The notes under the pieces were generated by a model, which saw only the letters and a list, made by a program, of their open reading frames with translations, did not search any database and was not told the DNA's origin. From contig NZ_JANQOY010000219.1 of NCBI RefSeq assembly GCF_028285565.1, forward strand, positions 1 to 39,662: a stretch of 39,662 nucleotides of DNA, written 5' to 3'. Of this stretch, positions 8,807 through 17,405 are shown piece after piece; within the stretch, counting starts at the first letter, position 1, and each line of letters starts with the position of its first letter. Source of the stretch: Acaryochloris sp. IP29b_bin.148 (GTDB taxonomy: Bacteria; Cyanobacteriota; Cyanobacteriia; Thermosynechococcales; Thermosynechococcaceae). Made by a program: the position numbers and the translations under genes.

Positions 8807-9221
8807 GGACCATGCTGAAATGTTGGGCTAGGTGGGTTGGGTTGCGATCACAACGATCAGACTGGCTAATCAGCTGATGTCCTTAGCAGATGAAGGAACG
8901 TGTCCAGGCCCATCGGTGTCGGTTCTGTCTCACAAAAGAGGGGGGTGTCGGTGCGATCTCGCGGGCTGGCCCACTACCATTCAGATGAGGAGTGTTTTGT
9001 TTAATCTCAATCCTGAACAGCATTCCTAAGCGTGGACCGAGGGATAGCAGCCTTATCCCAGCCGACCGCTTGATAAGAATGCCCCTAAAAAATAAGACCG
9101 TTGCCCACAAAGCTGATCGAAAAAACGGTTAGACCTAATTTTGAAAAAGTTCTTGAAAAAATCTGAAATTTAGTATCTTGTTGTATGTAAGGTGCTGCGC
9201 CTTCTCCCCACTGAGGTGACC
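8807..9221. other. 415-bp intergenic region upstream of the Wzc-like gene
   Basis: No convincing gene was found. The last 100 bp are AT-rich, with TTGAAAAA repeated at 9141-9148 and 9153-9160, but no -10 box at a standard 16-18-bp spacing could be assigned. GAGGTG a few bases before the ATG at 9222 is a good ribosome binding site and supports that start over the in-frame GTG at 9192. Confidence 0.5.
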
Positions 9222-11540
9222 ATGAAATCTGAACTAGATGAACAATCCTTATCTCTGATGCAGGTTTATGAGCCATCAGAGTATACGCCTTTGGGGAGTC
9301 CTCGCACCTCGGGTAAGCGGCTTGTGCGCCCGCTTTGGCGACTGATTCAGCGGAATATCCTTCTGATTGGTGGAATTAATCTAGTTGTCGCTGGGTTAAC
9401 GGCCTATTTAGTACTCAGTCGTCCGCTAACCTATGAAGGTGAATTTCAGCTCTTAGTCGAACCGATTACGACAGCCGGACAATTGCCTGACCCTACGAGT
9501 TCTTCTCAGGAGGGCAGTCTGGCCGAGCCAGGACTAGACTATTCCACCTTACTGAGGGTGCTCAAAAGCCCTCAGGTGTTAGCGAGTGTTTTGCAGCAAA
9601 TCGAATTCAGATATCCCATAAGTTATAACCAACTGCTCCAGGATATGAAAGTAGAGCGGATTGGCCAAGACGCACAGAATCAAACGAAGCTGATTCGGGT
9701 AAGTTATACGTCAGCCGATCAAACCAAAATTCTGTTTGTCCTCAAGCAACTGTCGAATGGTTATCTCAAATACAGCCTTGAGGATCGCGAACGTCGGGTT
9801 GGAGGTGGGGCAGCGTTTATCGAACAACAACTGCCTGATTTGAAACAGCGTGTCAAAAGTCTGGAAAGTCAACTGCAAACGTTACAACAGCAAGAAAGTA
9901 TTAGTGATCTGGATAGCGAAGGAGCTGAGTTAGCCAAGCAAGCTAGAGAACTGGAATCTCAGCGATTAGAAACACAACGTAATTTGCGGGCGCAACAGAA
10001 ACTGTATGTCAATCTCCAAAAACAACTTGGCCTAGCGCCCAACCAAGCGATCGCGGCCTCTTCCCTGAGCGAAGATCCGCGCTATCAGCAGTTGTTGAGT
10101 CAGCTGAAGCAGGTGGAAACTCAATTGGCGCAGGAACGGGCTCGCTTTACCGATGCCAACCCTGTAATCCAAGATTTACAAGCAAAGCAAAGCAATCTTA
10201 AAGCGTTGCTGAACCAAGAAACACGTCAGCTCGTCAGTCAAAGTCAGGTCGGCAATGCGAATCTTGGGCAGTTACCTCAGTTCCAAAATTCGATTCAGCG
10301 TTCGTTGAGCCAGCGCTTGATTGACACGCTCAATGAAATTCAAGTGCTGGAAATCCGTAGTGAAGCGTCCACTCAAGCTGCGGTTGCTGTGAATGCCCGA
10401 CTCCGTAGATTCCCCGCGGTTAAACAGAGGTACGAACGACTCAACCGCCAGCTGGCCAGTGATACGACACGGCTTAACCAGCTGTTACTCAAACGAGAAT
10501 CCTTGAAAGTTGAGGCAGCTCAGCGTGATATTCCGTGGCAAATTCCCACAGAACCCCAACTGAGGACCGATGACCAAGGTAATTTGGTCTTACCTGAACA
10601 AAACCGGGTGCAAAAAATCCTGTTGGGCGTGATGGGTGGCTTCTTGTTGGGGTTAGGAGCGGCACTGCTTCGAGAAAAGCACCGCGACGCTTTTTTAAGT
10701 GTGGATGACTTGCAGGATCGGACCCAGTTACCTGTACTGGGTAACCTTCCGTTTAACCATGCGATCGAAGCGATTGATCAAAACCCTAACCGTAGCGAAT
10801 TTAGTGAAGCATCTGTTACTAACCACCAGAACCAAGCGTTTTTACAGGCGGCTGAAGCGCTCTATACAAAGATTCGGTTTTTAGCGGTAGAGCCCCCTGT
10901 ACGTTCCCTTGTGATTAGCTCAGTTGCTGCCCGAGATGGGAAAACGACGGTTGCTTTATATCTCGCTCAATCAGCGGCTCGGATGGGACAACGCGTGTTA
11001 TTAGTGGATGCGAATCCAGCGTTCCCACAATTACATAGCCGTTTAGGTCTTCCCAACTTCGAAGGGCTGAGTGACATTTTGGAACGTAACCTCGATCCCA
11101 ATCAACTCATTCAACGGGTTCCCTATCAAAAAAACTTGTTTCTCTTAACAGCGGGTCTGGCCACAAAAGTGGCGAATAAGTCCTCTGCTTCCAATCAAAT
11201 GAAGTACTTAATGGAACAGCTAAACAGTACGTTTGATTTAGTGATTTACGATACCCCCTATCTTCAAGGGCATGCTGATGCGAATTTTCTCACCCTCAAT
11301 ACGGATGGTCTTGTCCTAGTGGTAGGCATGGGAAAAACTCAACAATCCAATCTGCTCAAAACGGTGAAGGATTTAAAAGCCTCTCGTTTGCCTATTTTGG
11401 GGCTTGTGTCTAATTTCTCTGGCGAACAGGCCGACAATACCCCGAATGAGGAGTATTTTGGTGGCGATTATTTCGAAACACCAGAGGTTGAAGATGAATT
11501 TGAAATCTTTCGAGCAACGTCCCGTGAGTCAGAGCCTTAG
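9222..11540 (+). CDS. Wzc/CapB-like polysaccharide co-polymerase with BY-kinase-type ATPase domain
   Basis: A 772-residue inner-membrane protein expected to control chain length and export of extracellular or capsular polysaccharide. A Wzz-type N-terminus has a transmembrane helix at about residues 46-64. A long periplasmic coiled-coil follows, rich in Gln/Leu (LEAQ-type heptads at about 205-300 and 350-440). A second helix (ILLGVMGGFLLGLGAALL) comes next, then a cytoplasmic P-loop domain. This has SSVAARDGKTT as Walker A, VLLVDANPAFPQ as Walker A', and FDLVIYDTPY as Walker B. The C-terminus has two tyrosines in an acidic setting (EEYFGGDYFE) rather than a large tyrosine cluster. No glycosyltransferase or Wza-like gene is next to it, so partners must be elsewhere. 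Confidence 0.87.
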   Translation: MKSELDEQSLSLMQVYEPSEYTPLGSPRTSGKRLVRPLWRLIQRNILLIGGINLVVAGLTAYLVLSRPLTYEGEFQLLVEPITTAGQLPDPTSSSQEGSLAEPGLDYSTLLRVLKSPQVLASVLQQIEFRYPISYNQLLQDMKVERIGQDAQNQTKLIRVSYTSADQTKILFVLKQLSNGYLKYSLEDRERRVGGGAAFIEQQLPDLKQRVKSLESQLQTLQQQESISDLDSEGAELAKQARELESQRLETQRNLRAQQKLYVNLQKQLGLAPNQAIAASSLSEDPRYQQLLSQLKQVETQLAQERARFTDANPVIQDLQAKQSNLKALLNQETRQLVSQSQVGNANLGQLPQFQNSIQRSLSQRLIDTLNEIQVLEIRSEASTQAAVAVNARLRRFPAVKQRYERLNRQLASDTTRLNQLLLKRESLKVEAAQRDIPWQIPTEPQLRTDDQGNLVLPEQNRVQKILLGVMGGFLLGLGAALLREKHRDAFLSVDDLQDRTQLPVLGNLPFNHAIEAIDQNPNRSEFSEASVTNHQNQAFLQAAEALYTKIRFLAVEPPVRSLVISSVAARDGKTTVALYLAQSAARMGQRVLLVDANPAFPQLHSRLGLPNFEGLSDILERNLDPNQLIQRVPYQKNLFLLTAGLATKVANKSSASNQMKYLMEQLNSTFDLVIYDTPYLQGHADANFLTLNTDGLVLVVGMGKTQQSNLLKTVKDLKASRLPILGLVSNFSGEQADNTPNEEYFGGDYFETPEVEDEFEIFRATSRESEP

Positions 11541-11595
11541 CCAATGGGGTGATTACATATCTCCAGTTTGACCATAGGACAATCATAAACTTGAG

Positions 11596-12243
11596 CTAAT
11601 CATGTGCTAAGAGGATCATGGATGATCTTTTTGGAACAGAGTTGTCACTGATGCGCAGTTTTTGTTTATCTCTTCGCGATAATCTACGAAAGCCAAGCCC
11701 CTGATAAAATTTGGCAACTGAACGATTTGTTAATACATAGATTGGTGTTGGATAGTTTTGCAGTAAAGCCTGAACCAATGCTGTCCCTAATCCCATTGTT
11801 CTCCGTGTATTGTGAATATACAGACTGCCTAAAATTGAATAGCTGCCATGACTCTTAATAAAGGCACGACCTACAAAACGTCCTTGTTCTTCGATTACCC
11901 AACAGTTCTTGGGCAGATGCTCAGGCTTAGCTAACGATCTAAGTCCTAATGCAATGAATAGACCTAAACAAGCTAGATAGACGACAACTATCCAAAGCAC
12001 ATTTATCGATATTCCTAAGGCACCTAATGCCTGCAAATATATCCCTATGACGACAGCAGAAAATAAATATAAAATGGTGCCTGTCCGAAGTTTATAAAAG
12101 ACCAGCATCATTTTTACTGAGACCCAAGATGGCAGTTGATCGAGACTTTTGGGCATCATCATTAATCTGAGTCGGTCTATCTCAGTGGTCTTTATAGGTC
12201 GAATGACACAACCAGAAGGTAATTCAGGTCCTAACGAAGACAT
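11596..12243 (-). CDS. GNAT-family acetyltransferase with an internal two-helix membrane insertion (copy A)
   Basis: A 215-residue protein. The N-terminal CVIRPIKTTEIDRLRLMMMP (residues 12-31) resembles the first strand and helix of a GNAT fold. Two transmembrane segments follow at about 56-76 and 79-101. The fold then resumes with NCWVIEEQGRFVGRA and the acetyl-CoA loop RRTMGLGTA (147-155, pattern R/QxxGxG/A), and ends with VAKFYQGLGFRR, a typical GNAT C-terminus. The membrane hairpin would place the catalytic part at the membrane surface. It is a paralogue of the next gene, with the same strand, order and insertion. Substrate unknown. There is a 104-bp spacer between the two. Confidence 0.8.
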   Translation of the reverse strand: MSSLGPELPSGCVIRPIKTTEIDRLRLMMMPKSLDQLPSWVSVKMMLVFYKLRTGTILYLFSAVVIGIYLQALGALGISINVLWIVVVYLACLGLFIALGLRSLAKPEHLPKNCWVIEEQGRFVGRAFIKSHGSYSILGSLYIHNTRRTMGLGTALVQALLQNYPTPIYVLTNRSVAKFYQGLGFRRLSRRDKQKLRISDNSVPKRSSMILLAHD

Positions 12244-12347
12244 CGGTGATTACTATATCTCTGATTCGGTATTGACCACTTATTACAGATTTTTTAAGAT
12301 ATTCACTAATGTTGACTATTTTTGTTAAAAATAAGCTTTTTAAATAA

Positions 12348-13001
12348 TTAATAATGAGCCATTATTATAAAATTTGGAAGCATGAGCTTTTTAACTTTAG
12401 TCGATAGTTTTTGGAAGCGAACTATCCGAAAGCCAAGCCTTCTATAAAATTTTACAGTATTGGAGAAAGTTGATAAATAGATAGGCTTTTGACTTGCCTG
12501 AATCAGCTTTTTGGTTAAGGTAGTACCAAGCCCTTGCCCTCTCCAGTTGGGGCATATGTGCAGAAAATTTATCACTGAAAAGGTTTCATAGGATTGTAAA
12601 CGAGCATAACCAATAAAACGATTGTCTTGCTCGATGACCCACCAATATCGAAAATCCTTCCTATCCCAACCTGGCGTTATTGCCGTCAGTGCAAAAACAA
12701 GCAAAGAATATGATATTAGAACAATGATTGTAGAAAATGTGTCGACAAATATAATCACTCCCAATAATCTCATAAATGGGTAGACAATGGCCATTGCCCC
12801 TAATATAAAAACTTGACTAATAATAGCTACACTGATTCTAGTTTCTATTTCAAATAAAGTTGTCATAAACCTTATAGACATCCAAGAGGGCATAGCATAA
12901 AGACTCCTTGGCATCACCAGAAATTTGAGATAATCAATATCTGTTGCTTGAAGACGGCGAATAACGAAGTCTGAGGGTAACTCAGATTGTGACTGAGACA
13001 T
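12348..13001 (-). CDS. GNAT-family acetyltransferase with an internal two-helix membrane insertion (copy B)
   Basis: 217 residues from the ATG at 13001; the frame extends 16 codons further to 13049, but MSQSQSELPSDFVIRR aligns with copy A's MSSLGPELPSGCVIRP, favouring 13001. The order of parts is the same: DFVIRRLQATDIDYLKFLVMPRSL, two hydrophobic segments at about 57-76 and 81-108, then YWWVIEQDNRFIGYARL, the acetyl-CoA loop NWRGQGLGT (152-160), and TVKFYRRLGFRIV. The strongest resemblance to copy A is in the N-terminal block and the GNAT motifs; the helices differ in sequence. A local duplication is the simplest explanation. Base composition is more AT-rich than flanking housekeeping genes. 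Confidence 0.8.
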   Translation of the reverse strand: MSQSQSELPSDFVIRRLQATDIDYLKFLVMPRSLYAMPSWMSIRFMTTLFEIETRISVAIISQVFILGAMAIVYPFMRLLGVIIFVDTFSTIIVLISYSLLVFALTAITPGWDRKDFRYWWVIEQDNRFIGYARLQSYETFSVINFLHICPNWRGQGLGTTLTKKLIQASQKPIYLSTFSNTVKFYRRLGFRIVRFQKLSTKVKKLMLPNFIIMAHY

Positions 13002-13382
13002 TGATTTGCACCACACTCTCAACCCAGTATTGGTTTGAAATAACATCAATCCAAAGTAACTTCTTGAATCTCAACAAACTTTATTTCCCGTAAGGAATGT
13101 TTTATCGTCTAATGGTTTATTTAGCGAGATGACTAAAACCTGTATATCCTAGCTTGAGCGTTAAAGATATTCAGGTCTCTTGCTATTAGACCTCTTGCAA
13201 TATTCGTTTCATGATGTGTTACCCACTCAATTTATGCAGCGATCTGACTTAAATTTTTAGTCCTCTACCATATCGATCGCTGAATTATGCAAGAGGTCTA
13301 TTGACGCTTGTTCGCAGATGCCAAGCACATAGAACAACGTATGATCGATACAAGACAAAGGTTTTAAGCACGAGGCAATTGC
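13002..13382. other. Intergenic region containing a MITE-like element
   Basis: No gene seen. This 381-bp stretch between divergent genes contains the 114-bp inverted-repeat element listed separately. The left part (13070-13180) is AT-rich and would hold the promoter of the minus-strand GNAT gene. The last 80 bp before 13383 would hold that of the lipid-kinase fusion. Confidence 0.6.
13187..13300. mobile_element. MITE-like element, about 114 bp, with terminal inverted repeats
   Basis: The left end (13187-13205) reads TAGACCTCTTGCAATATTC. The right end (13282-13300) is its reverse complement at 17 of 19 positions, with the first 13 bases perfect. An internal pair, CAGCGATC (13237-13244) and GATCGCTG (13275-13282), adds symmetry. 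TA flanks both ends if the element is taken as GACCTC to GAGGTC, consistent with a TA target duplication as in Tc1/mariner-like IS630 elements, but this is too short to prove. There is no coding capacity. I interpret it as a non-autonomous derivative of an insertion sequence. Confidence 0.6.
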
Positions 13383-14690
13383 ATGGCTGCCACGATCGCA
13401 TTGATCGCCCACGATCGCAAAAAAGATCAAATCGTTGAATTTGCCAAGCAATACCAACCCGTTCTCTGTCGATATCGCATCATCGCCACCGGCACCACCG
13501 GACAGCGGATCAAAGATGCCACCAGCCTAGAAGTCGAGCGAATGCTATCGGGACCTATGGGAGGAGACGCCCAAATTTCCACCCAGGTGGCTGAAGGCCA
13601 AGTCACCGCCGTGATCTTCCTCGTCGATCCGCTCTATGCCCAGCCTCATGAACCCGATATTCAGGCCCTGCAACGGATCTGTGCGGTTTATGATGTGCCC
13701 CTTGCCATTAATGTTGCCACCGCGACGGCCATCCTCGAGCAACTGCGCCGTACCCGGGTTGCCCACCTCATTTTTAATCCAGTCTCAGGTCAGGGCAATG
13801 CTGAGCATGATCTGACCTTGATCGAAGAACTCCTCAGTCCAGCTATGGAACTGGTAGTGCATTTGACCACTTCAGACACCCATCCTAGCGAACTGGTAGA
13901 AGATGCAATTTCAGCTCAAGCCGATCTGATTTTGGCCTCGGGTGGAGATGGCACCATCTCTGCTGTGGCAGGGGCTTTAATTGGCAGCGAGATTCCGCTG
14001 GGGATTATTCCCCGGGGCACAGCGAATGCCTTTGCGGCGGCCCTCAATATTTCTCAGGGCTTTATGCCGATTCGGAGTGCCTGCAATATTATTGTCCAAG
14101 GCAAGACTTGGGTCGTTGATGTGGCCAAGTGTAACGACCAGCCGATGATTCTGTTAGCGGGAATTGGTTTAGAAGCAGAAGTGATTGAACGGGCGGACCG
14201 AGAGGCCAAAAACCGCTGGGGGGCCTTCGCTTACATTATGGAAGGGATTAAGCAGTTCAATCAGCAGGAACTGTTTGAAACAGAGATTGAAATCGAAGGC
14301 GTGCTCAAAACCTTTAATGCGGGTGCTGTCACAATTGCCAATGCTGCACCACCCACTTCAGTCATGGCCCAAGGGGCAGGAATCGTCGATGCCAGTGATG
14401 GGCTGCTAGATATCACCATTGGCGCACCAAAAAATGATCTGGAAGCTGTCGGGGCGATGGTGAATTTAGTGGGCGCTGCACTGATGCGCAAACCCGCCAA
14501 TCGGGATGACATTATCAATCTACAAACCCGTCGAGTCAAAGTTAAAACCCACCCACCCCAGAAAGTGGTGGTCGATGGGGAGATGGTAGGGACCACCCCC
14601 ATCGAAGTGGAATGCATTCCTCGGGGATTGATTGTGTTTGCCCCTGAGTCAGCAGATTTACATCAGGACGTCCCTGAATCTGAGACCTAA
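13383..14690 (+). CDS. Methylglyoxal synthase-like domain fused to a YegS/DAG-kinase-type lipid kinase
   Basis: A 435-residue two-domain protein. Residues 1-120 follow methylglyoxal synthase closely: IALIAHDRKK, ATGTTG (36-40), SGPMGGDAQ (Asp62 at the catalytic position), DPLYAQPHEPD (His89) and NVATA. That enzyme converts dihydroxyacetone phosphate to methylglyoxal. From about residue 126 the diacylglycerol kinase catalytic domain begins: FNPVSGQGN (131-139), ILASGGDGTISAV with GGDGT at 187-191, GIIPRGTANAFAAAL, and VDGEMVGTTPIEVE near the end. This half should phosphorylate a lipid or lipid-like alcohol using ATP. Both halves keep their key residues. The start is the ATG at 13383. The gene stands alone, downstream of the MITE-like element. 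Confidence 0.88.
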   Translation: MAATIALIAHDRKKDQIVEFAKQYQPVLCRYRIIATGTTGQRIKDATSLEVERMLSGPMGGDAQISTQVAEGQVTAVIFLVDPLYAQPHEPDIQALQRICAVYDVPLAINVATATAILEQLRRTRVAHLIFNPVSGQGNAEHDLTLIEELLSPAMELVVHLTTSDTHPSELVEDAISAQADLILASGGDGTISAVAGALIGSEIPLGIIPRGTANAFAAALNISQGFMPIRSACNIIVQGKTWVVDVAKCNDQPMILLAGIGLEAEVIERADREAKNRWGAFAYIMEGIKQFNQQELFETEIEIEGVLKTFNAGAVTIANAAPPTSVMAQGAGIVDASDGLLDITIGAPKNDLEAVGAMVNLVGAALMRKPANRDDIINLQTRRVKVKTHPPQKVVVDGEMVGTTPIEVECIPRGLIVFAPESADLHQDVPESET

Positions 14691-14711
14691 ATGGGTTGCA
14701 AGACAGATCCA

Positions 14712-15044
14712 TTAACGGTGAAAATCCTTGTGATCATGATGAAACTTATAATCATGGTGCTTATCGTGATGCTTTTTCTTCAAGACCTTGAATTTCTTGA
14801 AGCCAAAACTCGGGGAGTGATGGAAGCGACGGAAACGACGCCGACCGTGATGACGCCGACGGAATCTGCGACGGCCATGAAATCCGTGGCGACGGTGACC
14901 GAATTTTTTGAATTTTAAGGAAACGAGTTGGGATTCTTGCAGGTCAGAAGACACACCTATCTCGGCAGCCTTGGCTTCGCTGATGCCAACCGTAAGAACG
15001 GATAAGCTCAGTAATGCGGTGGAGAGTATACGTTTCGGATTCAT
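14712..15044 (-). CDS. Secreted His/Arg/Lys-rich small protein
   Basis: 110 residues from the ATG at 15044, which begins a clear signal peptide: MNPKRILSTALLSLSVLTVG, ending near SEAKAAE (about residue 27). The frame stays open upstream to 15203 without a better start. The mature part is extremely basic, built of repeats such as RRRHHGRRRFRRFHH and KKKHHDKHHDYKFHHDHKD. It also has FKKFGHRRHGF and FGFKKFKVLKKK blocks. Histidine richness suggests metal binding or interaction with acidic polysaccharide in the periplasm or cell surface, which is inference. The plus-strand frame over the same DNA (14691-14918) is a shadow. Confidence 0.72.
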   Translation of the reverse strand: MNPKRILSTALLSLSVLTVGISEAKAAEIGVSSDLQESQLVSLKFKKFGHRRHGFHGRRRFRRRHHGRRRFRRFHHSPSFGFKKFKVLKKKHHDKHHDYKFHHDHKDFHR

Positions 15045-15273
15045 CTTCCGTGCCTCGCTTGTTGCTAACTTCAATCTAGAGCTGGAATCTGAGAGGAGGC
15101 TGATGGCTCTCTGAGGTAAGGTGATCAGATTGCTGAAGATTATCGACTTTGGGTATGAATGGCGAGGGATGCTTGAATACTGGCGGTGTAAAGCCAGCAT
15201 CAACTGCAGGGAGGGGGACTGCTGAAGTGATGAGGGCGGCTATACTAGAGGCAATTCTCACGGGAGCTTCCCT

Positions 15274-15930
15274 ATGGTTACGCTTCAGCTTCGCCAATTG
15301 GTGGTCAATCCAGGTCAACGAATTGAGCTGCAAGGGGTCAATTGGAATGAGTTTGAAGCAATTCTTGAGGAGTTAGGGGATCGGCGTGCATCTCGAATTG
15401 CCTATAGTAATGGAGTTTTAGAACTAAGGATGCCTTCCCCTGAGCATGAGGTTGATAAAGAGTTAATCGGAGATATGGTCAAAATTCTCCTGGAAGAACT
15501 GGATATCAATAATGAGTGTTTTGGTTCAACGACGTTCAAGCGCCAGGATATCGCTAAGGGGGTTGAGCCGGATCAGTGTTTTTATATTGAAAATTATGCT
15601 GTGATGATCGGAAAACGTCGACTTGATTTGAGTGCTGATCCGCCACCTGATTTGGCCATTGAAGTGGATGTTACCTCTAAAACAGGATTGGAGGCTTACC
15701 AAGCATTGGGAGTCCCTGAGCTGTGGCGAGTGGAGGAGGGAAAATTGCGGATTAGTGTGCTGCAGGATGGGCAGTATCAGGAGGCAAGCTTGAGTCCTCA
15801 CTTCCCTAAATTTCCCATTATTGATGGGATATCTGAGTTTTTGCATCGAAGTCAGACGGAAGGGCGCAGTCAAGCGCTAAAGGCGTTTCGACAATGGGTT
15901 CGAGAATGGAGCCAGAATGTTGCTCCATAA
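15274..15930 (+). CDS. Uma2-family (DUF820) putative endonuclease
   Basis: A 218-residue protein of the Uma2/DUF820 group, a PD-(D/E)XK nuclease-like family that is greatly expanded in cyanobacteria; the cellular role of most members is unknown. Typical landmarks are NWNEFEAILEELGDRRASRIAYSNG, LELRMPSPEHE, GVEPDQCFYIEN, then PDLAIEVDVTSKTG with the catalytic-site Asp and Glu, and ELWRVEEGKLRI. Length is normal for the family and no motif is broken. It is divergent from the His-rich gene on its left. No restriction-modification or toxin partner is adjacent. Confidence 0.88.
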   Translation: MVTLQLRQLVVNPGQRIELQGVNWNEFEAILEELGDRRASRIAYSNGVLELRMPSPEHEVDKELIGDMVKILLEELDINNECFGSTTFKRQDIAKGVEPDQCFYIENYAVMIGKRRLDLSADPPPDLAIEVDVTSKTGLEAYQALGVPELWRVEEGKLRISVLQDGQYQEASLSPHFPKFPIIDGISEFLHRSQTEGRSQALKAFRQWVREWSQNVAP

Positions 15931-15994
15931 GGTATCAGTGATTGCTAATTCGTTAAGCTGAAGACTCTGCGCCCATTGTCTCGCTAGGTTTTGC

Positions 15995-17380
15995 ATGAAG
16001 TTGCGAACTCAATTTTTTAAGCAACGAGCTGATCAAAATCCGCCACAGATTCATCCGCTGCTTCGGCCCCATTGGCCCTTTGACCCCGGCAAGCTGCCGT
16101 TCTTTTATGGCTGGGCGATTTTAGCAGCCTGCACCATCGGCATTATCATGAGTATCCCTGGCCAGACGATGGGAGTGAGTGTCTTTACGGACTACCTGAT
16201 TGAGGCAACGGGAGTATCACGGCTGCAGCTCAGTAATGCTTATCTGATTGGCACGGTGACCAGTGGATTACTACTGCCCTTTGGAGGCGTGTTTCTGGAT
16301 CGGTGTGGGACGCGCCTGTCGGTGGTGCTGGCTGCGGTGTGGTTGGGGTTGACGTTGGGGTATATGAGCGTGTGCGATCGCATCGCCCTCTCTCTCAGTC
16401 AAACCTTAAACTTACCCACCTCCAGCTATATGGCCTTTGGCTTGCTAGTCCTGGGGTTCACCAGCTTACGATTCAGCGGTCAAGGCATGTTAACCATGTC
16501 TAGTCGCAACACGCTCGGAAAATGGTTTGATAAAAGACGGGGACTGGCTTCTGGCATTGCAGGAGTCTTTATCTCTTTTGGCTTTGCGTCTACCCCTTCT
16601 ATCCTCAATGCCTGGATCGAATCGACCACTTGGCGGTGGACCTGGGTCAGTATGGGGTTAATCGTCGGCTTGGGAATGGGCAGCTTAGGCTGGATCTTTT
16701 ATCGCGATAACCCTGAAGAATGTGGCCTCCAGATGGATGGCAAAATTTCATCTGCAGTCTCAAATCAATCCCCGACCGCTCTAGACACCCGCACAGATTT
16801 CTCTCGTAGTGAAGCACTTCGTACACCAGCTTTTTGGGCCGTTACCTTAGCACTGTCCTGCCAAGCCTTAGCGATCACGGGGATTACCTTTCATATCGTT
16901 GATCTGGGGGCAGAAGTCGGATTAACCAAGGCCGAAGCAGTGGCCTTATTTATACCGATGGCATTGGTATCGACCATTATGGGATCCTTGATGGGGTTTG
17001 CCGCCGATCGAATTCGGCTGCAATTTCTGTTTATGGGGATGATGACAGCTCTGGGCGTTGGAATTGCCAGTATGGCAAATCTGGATATTGTGGCTTTGCG
17101 TGGTCTGGCAATTGCGGGGCTGGGTAGTAGCGGGGGATGCTTTGGCACCTTATCTGCTGTAGCATTACCCCGTTTCTTTGGCCGGACTCACTTGGGTGCA
17201 ATTTCAGGGGTGCAGATGATGAGTATCGTCTTTGCCAGTGCAATTGGCCCCTCTTGGATGGCCCTGTTTAAGGATATTGTCGGGTCCTATCAAATGGGCC
17301 TGTATTGCTTCTGCATTTTTCCGCCGATTATTTTACTACTCAACTGGATTGCCCCGAATCCGCAGGTGCACACTCGCTAG
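15995..17380 (+). CDS. Major facilitator superfamily transporter
   Basis: 461 residues with about twelve predicted membrane helices. After a polar N-terminus of about 40 residues, the first helix begins FFYGWAILAACTIGI, resembling oxalate/formate or monocarboxylate-type carriers of the superfamily. The loop after helix 2 has GGVFLDRCGTRLS, matching the family signature GxxxDRxGxR. The mid-protein loop has NTLGKWFDKRRGLASGIAG, characteristic of the same subgroup, and a second DRIR appears in the symmetrical position (FAADRIRLQF). Substrate unknown; an organic anion is possible. It follows the Uma2 gene by 64 bp. Confidence 0.88.
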   Translation: MKLRTQFFKQRADQNPPQIHPLLRPHWPFDPGKLPFFYGWAILAACTIGIIMSIPGQTMGVSVFTDYLIEATGVSRLQLSNAYLIGTVTSGLLLPFGGVFLDRCGTRLSVVLAAVWLGLTLGYMSVCDRIALSLSQTLNLPTSSYMAFGLLVLGFTSLRFSGQGMLTMSSRNTLGKWFDKRRGLASGIAGVFISFGFASTPSILNAWIESTTWRWTWVSMGLIVGLGMGSLGWIFYRDNPEECGLQMDGKISSAVSNQSPTALDTRTDFSRSEALRTPAFWAVTLALSCQALAITGITFHIVDLGAEVGLTKAEAVALFIPMALVSTIMGSLMGFAADRIRLQFLFMGMMTALGVGIASMANLDIVALRGLAIAGLGSSGGCFGTLSAVALPRFFGRTHLGAISGVQMMSIVFASAIGPSWMALFKDIVGSYQMGLYCFCIFPPIILLLNWIAPNPQVHTR

Positions 17381-17405
17381 CCTGCTCTGCGAACTCAGAC
17401 AATCG

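Noticed and set aside
9141..9176. Sigma-70-type promoter upstream of the Wzc-like gene
   Set aside because: TTGAAA boxes are present, but the nearest -10-like TAGTAT is 12 or 24 bp away, not 16-18.
14691..14918. 75-codon plus-strand frame over the His/Arg-rich gene
   Set aside because: Its repeats (TETTPTVMTPT and similar) are the mirror of the minus-strand His/Arg codons; there is no independent evidence for it.
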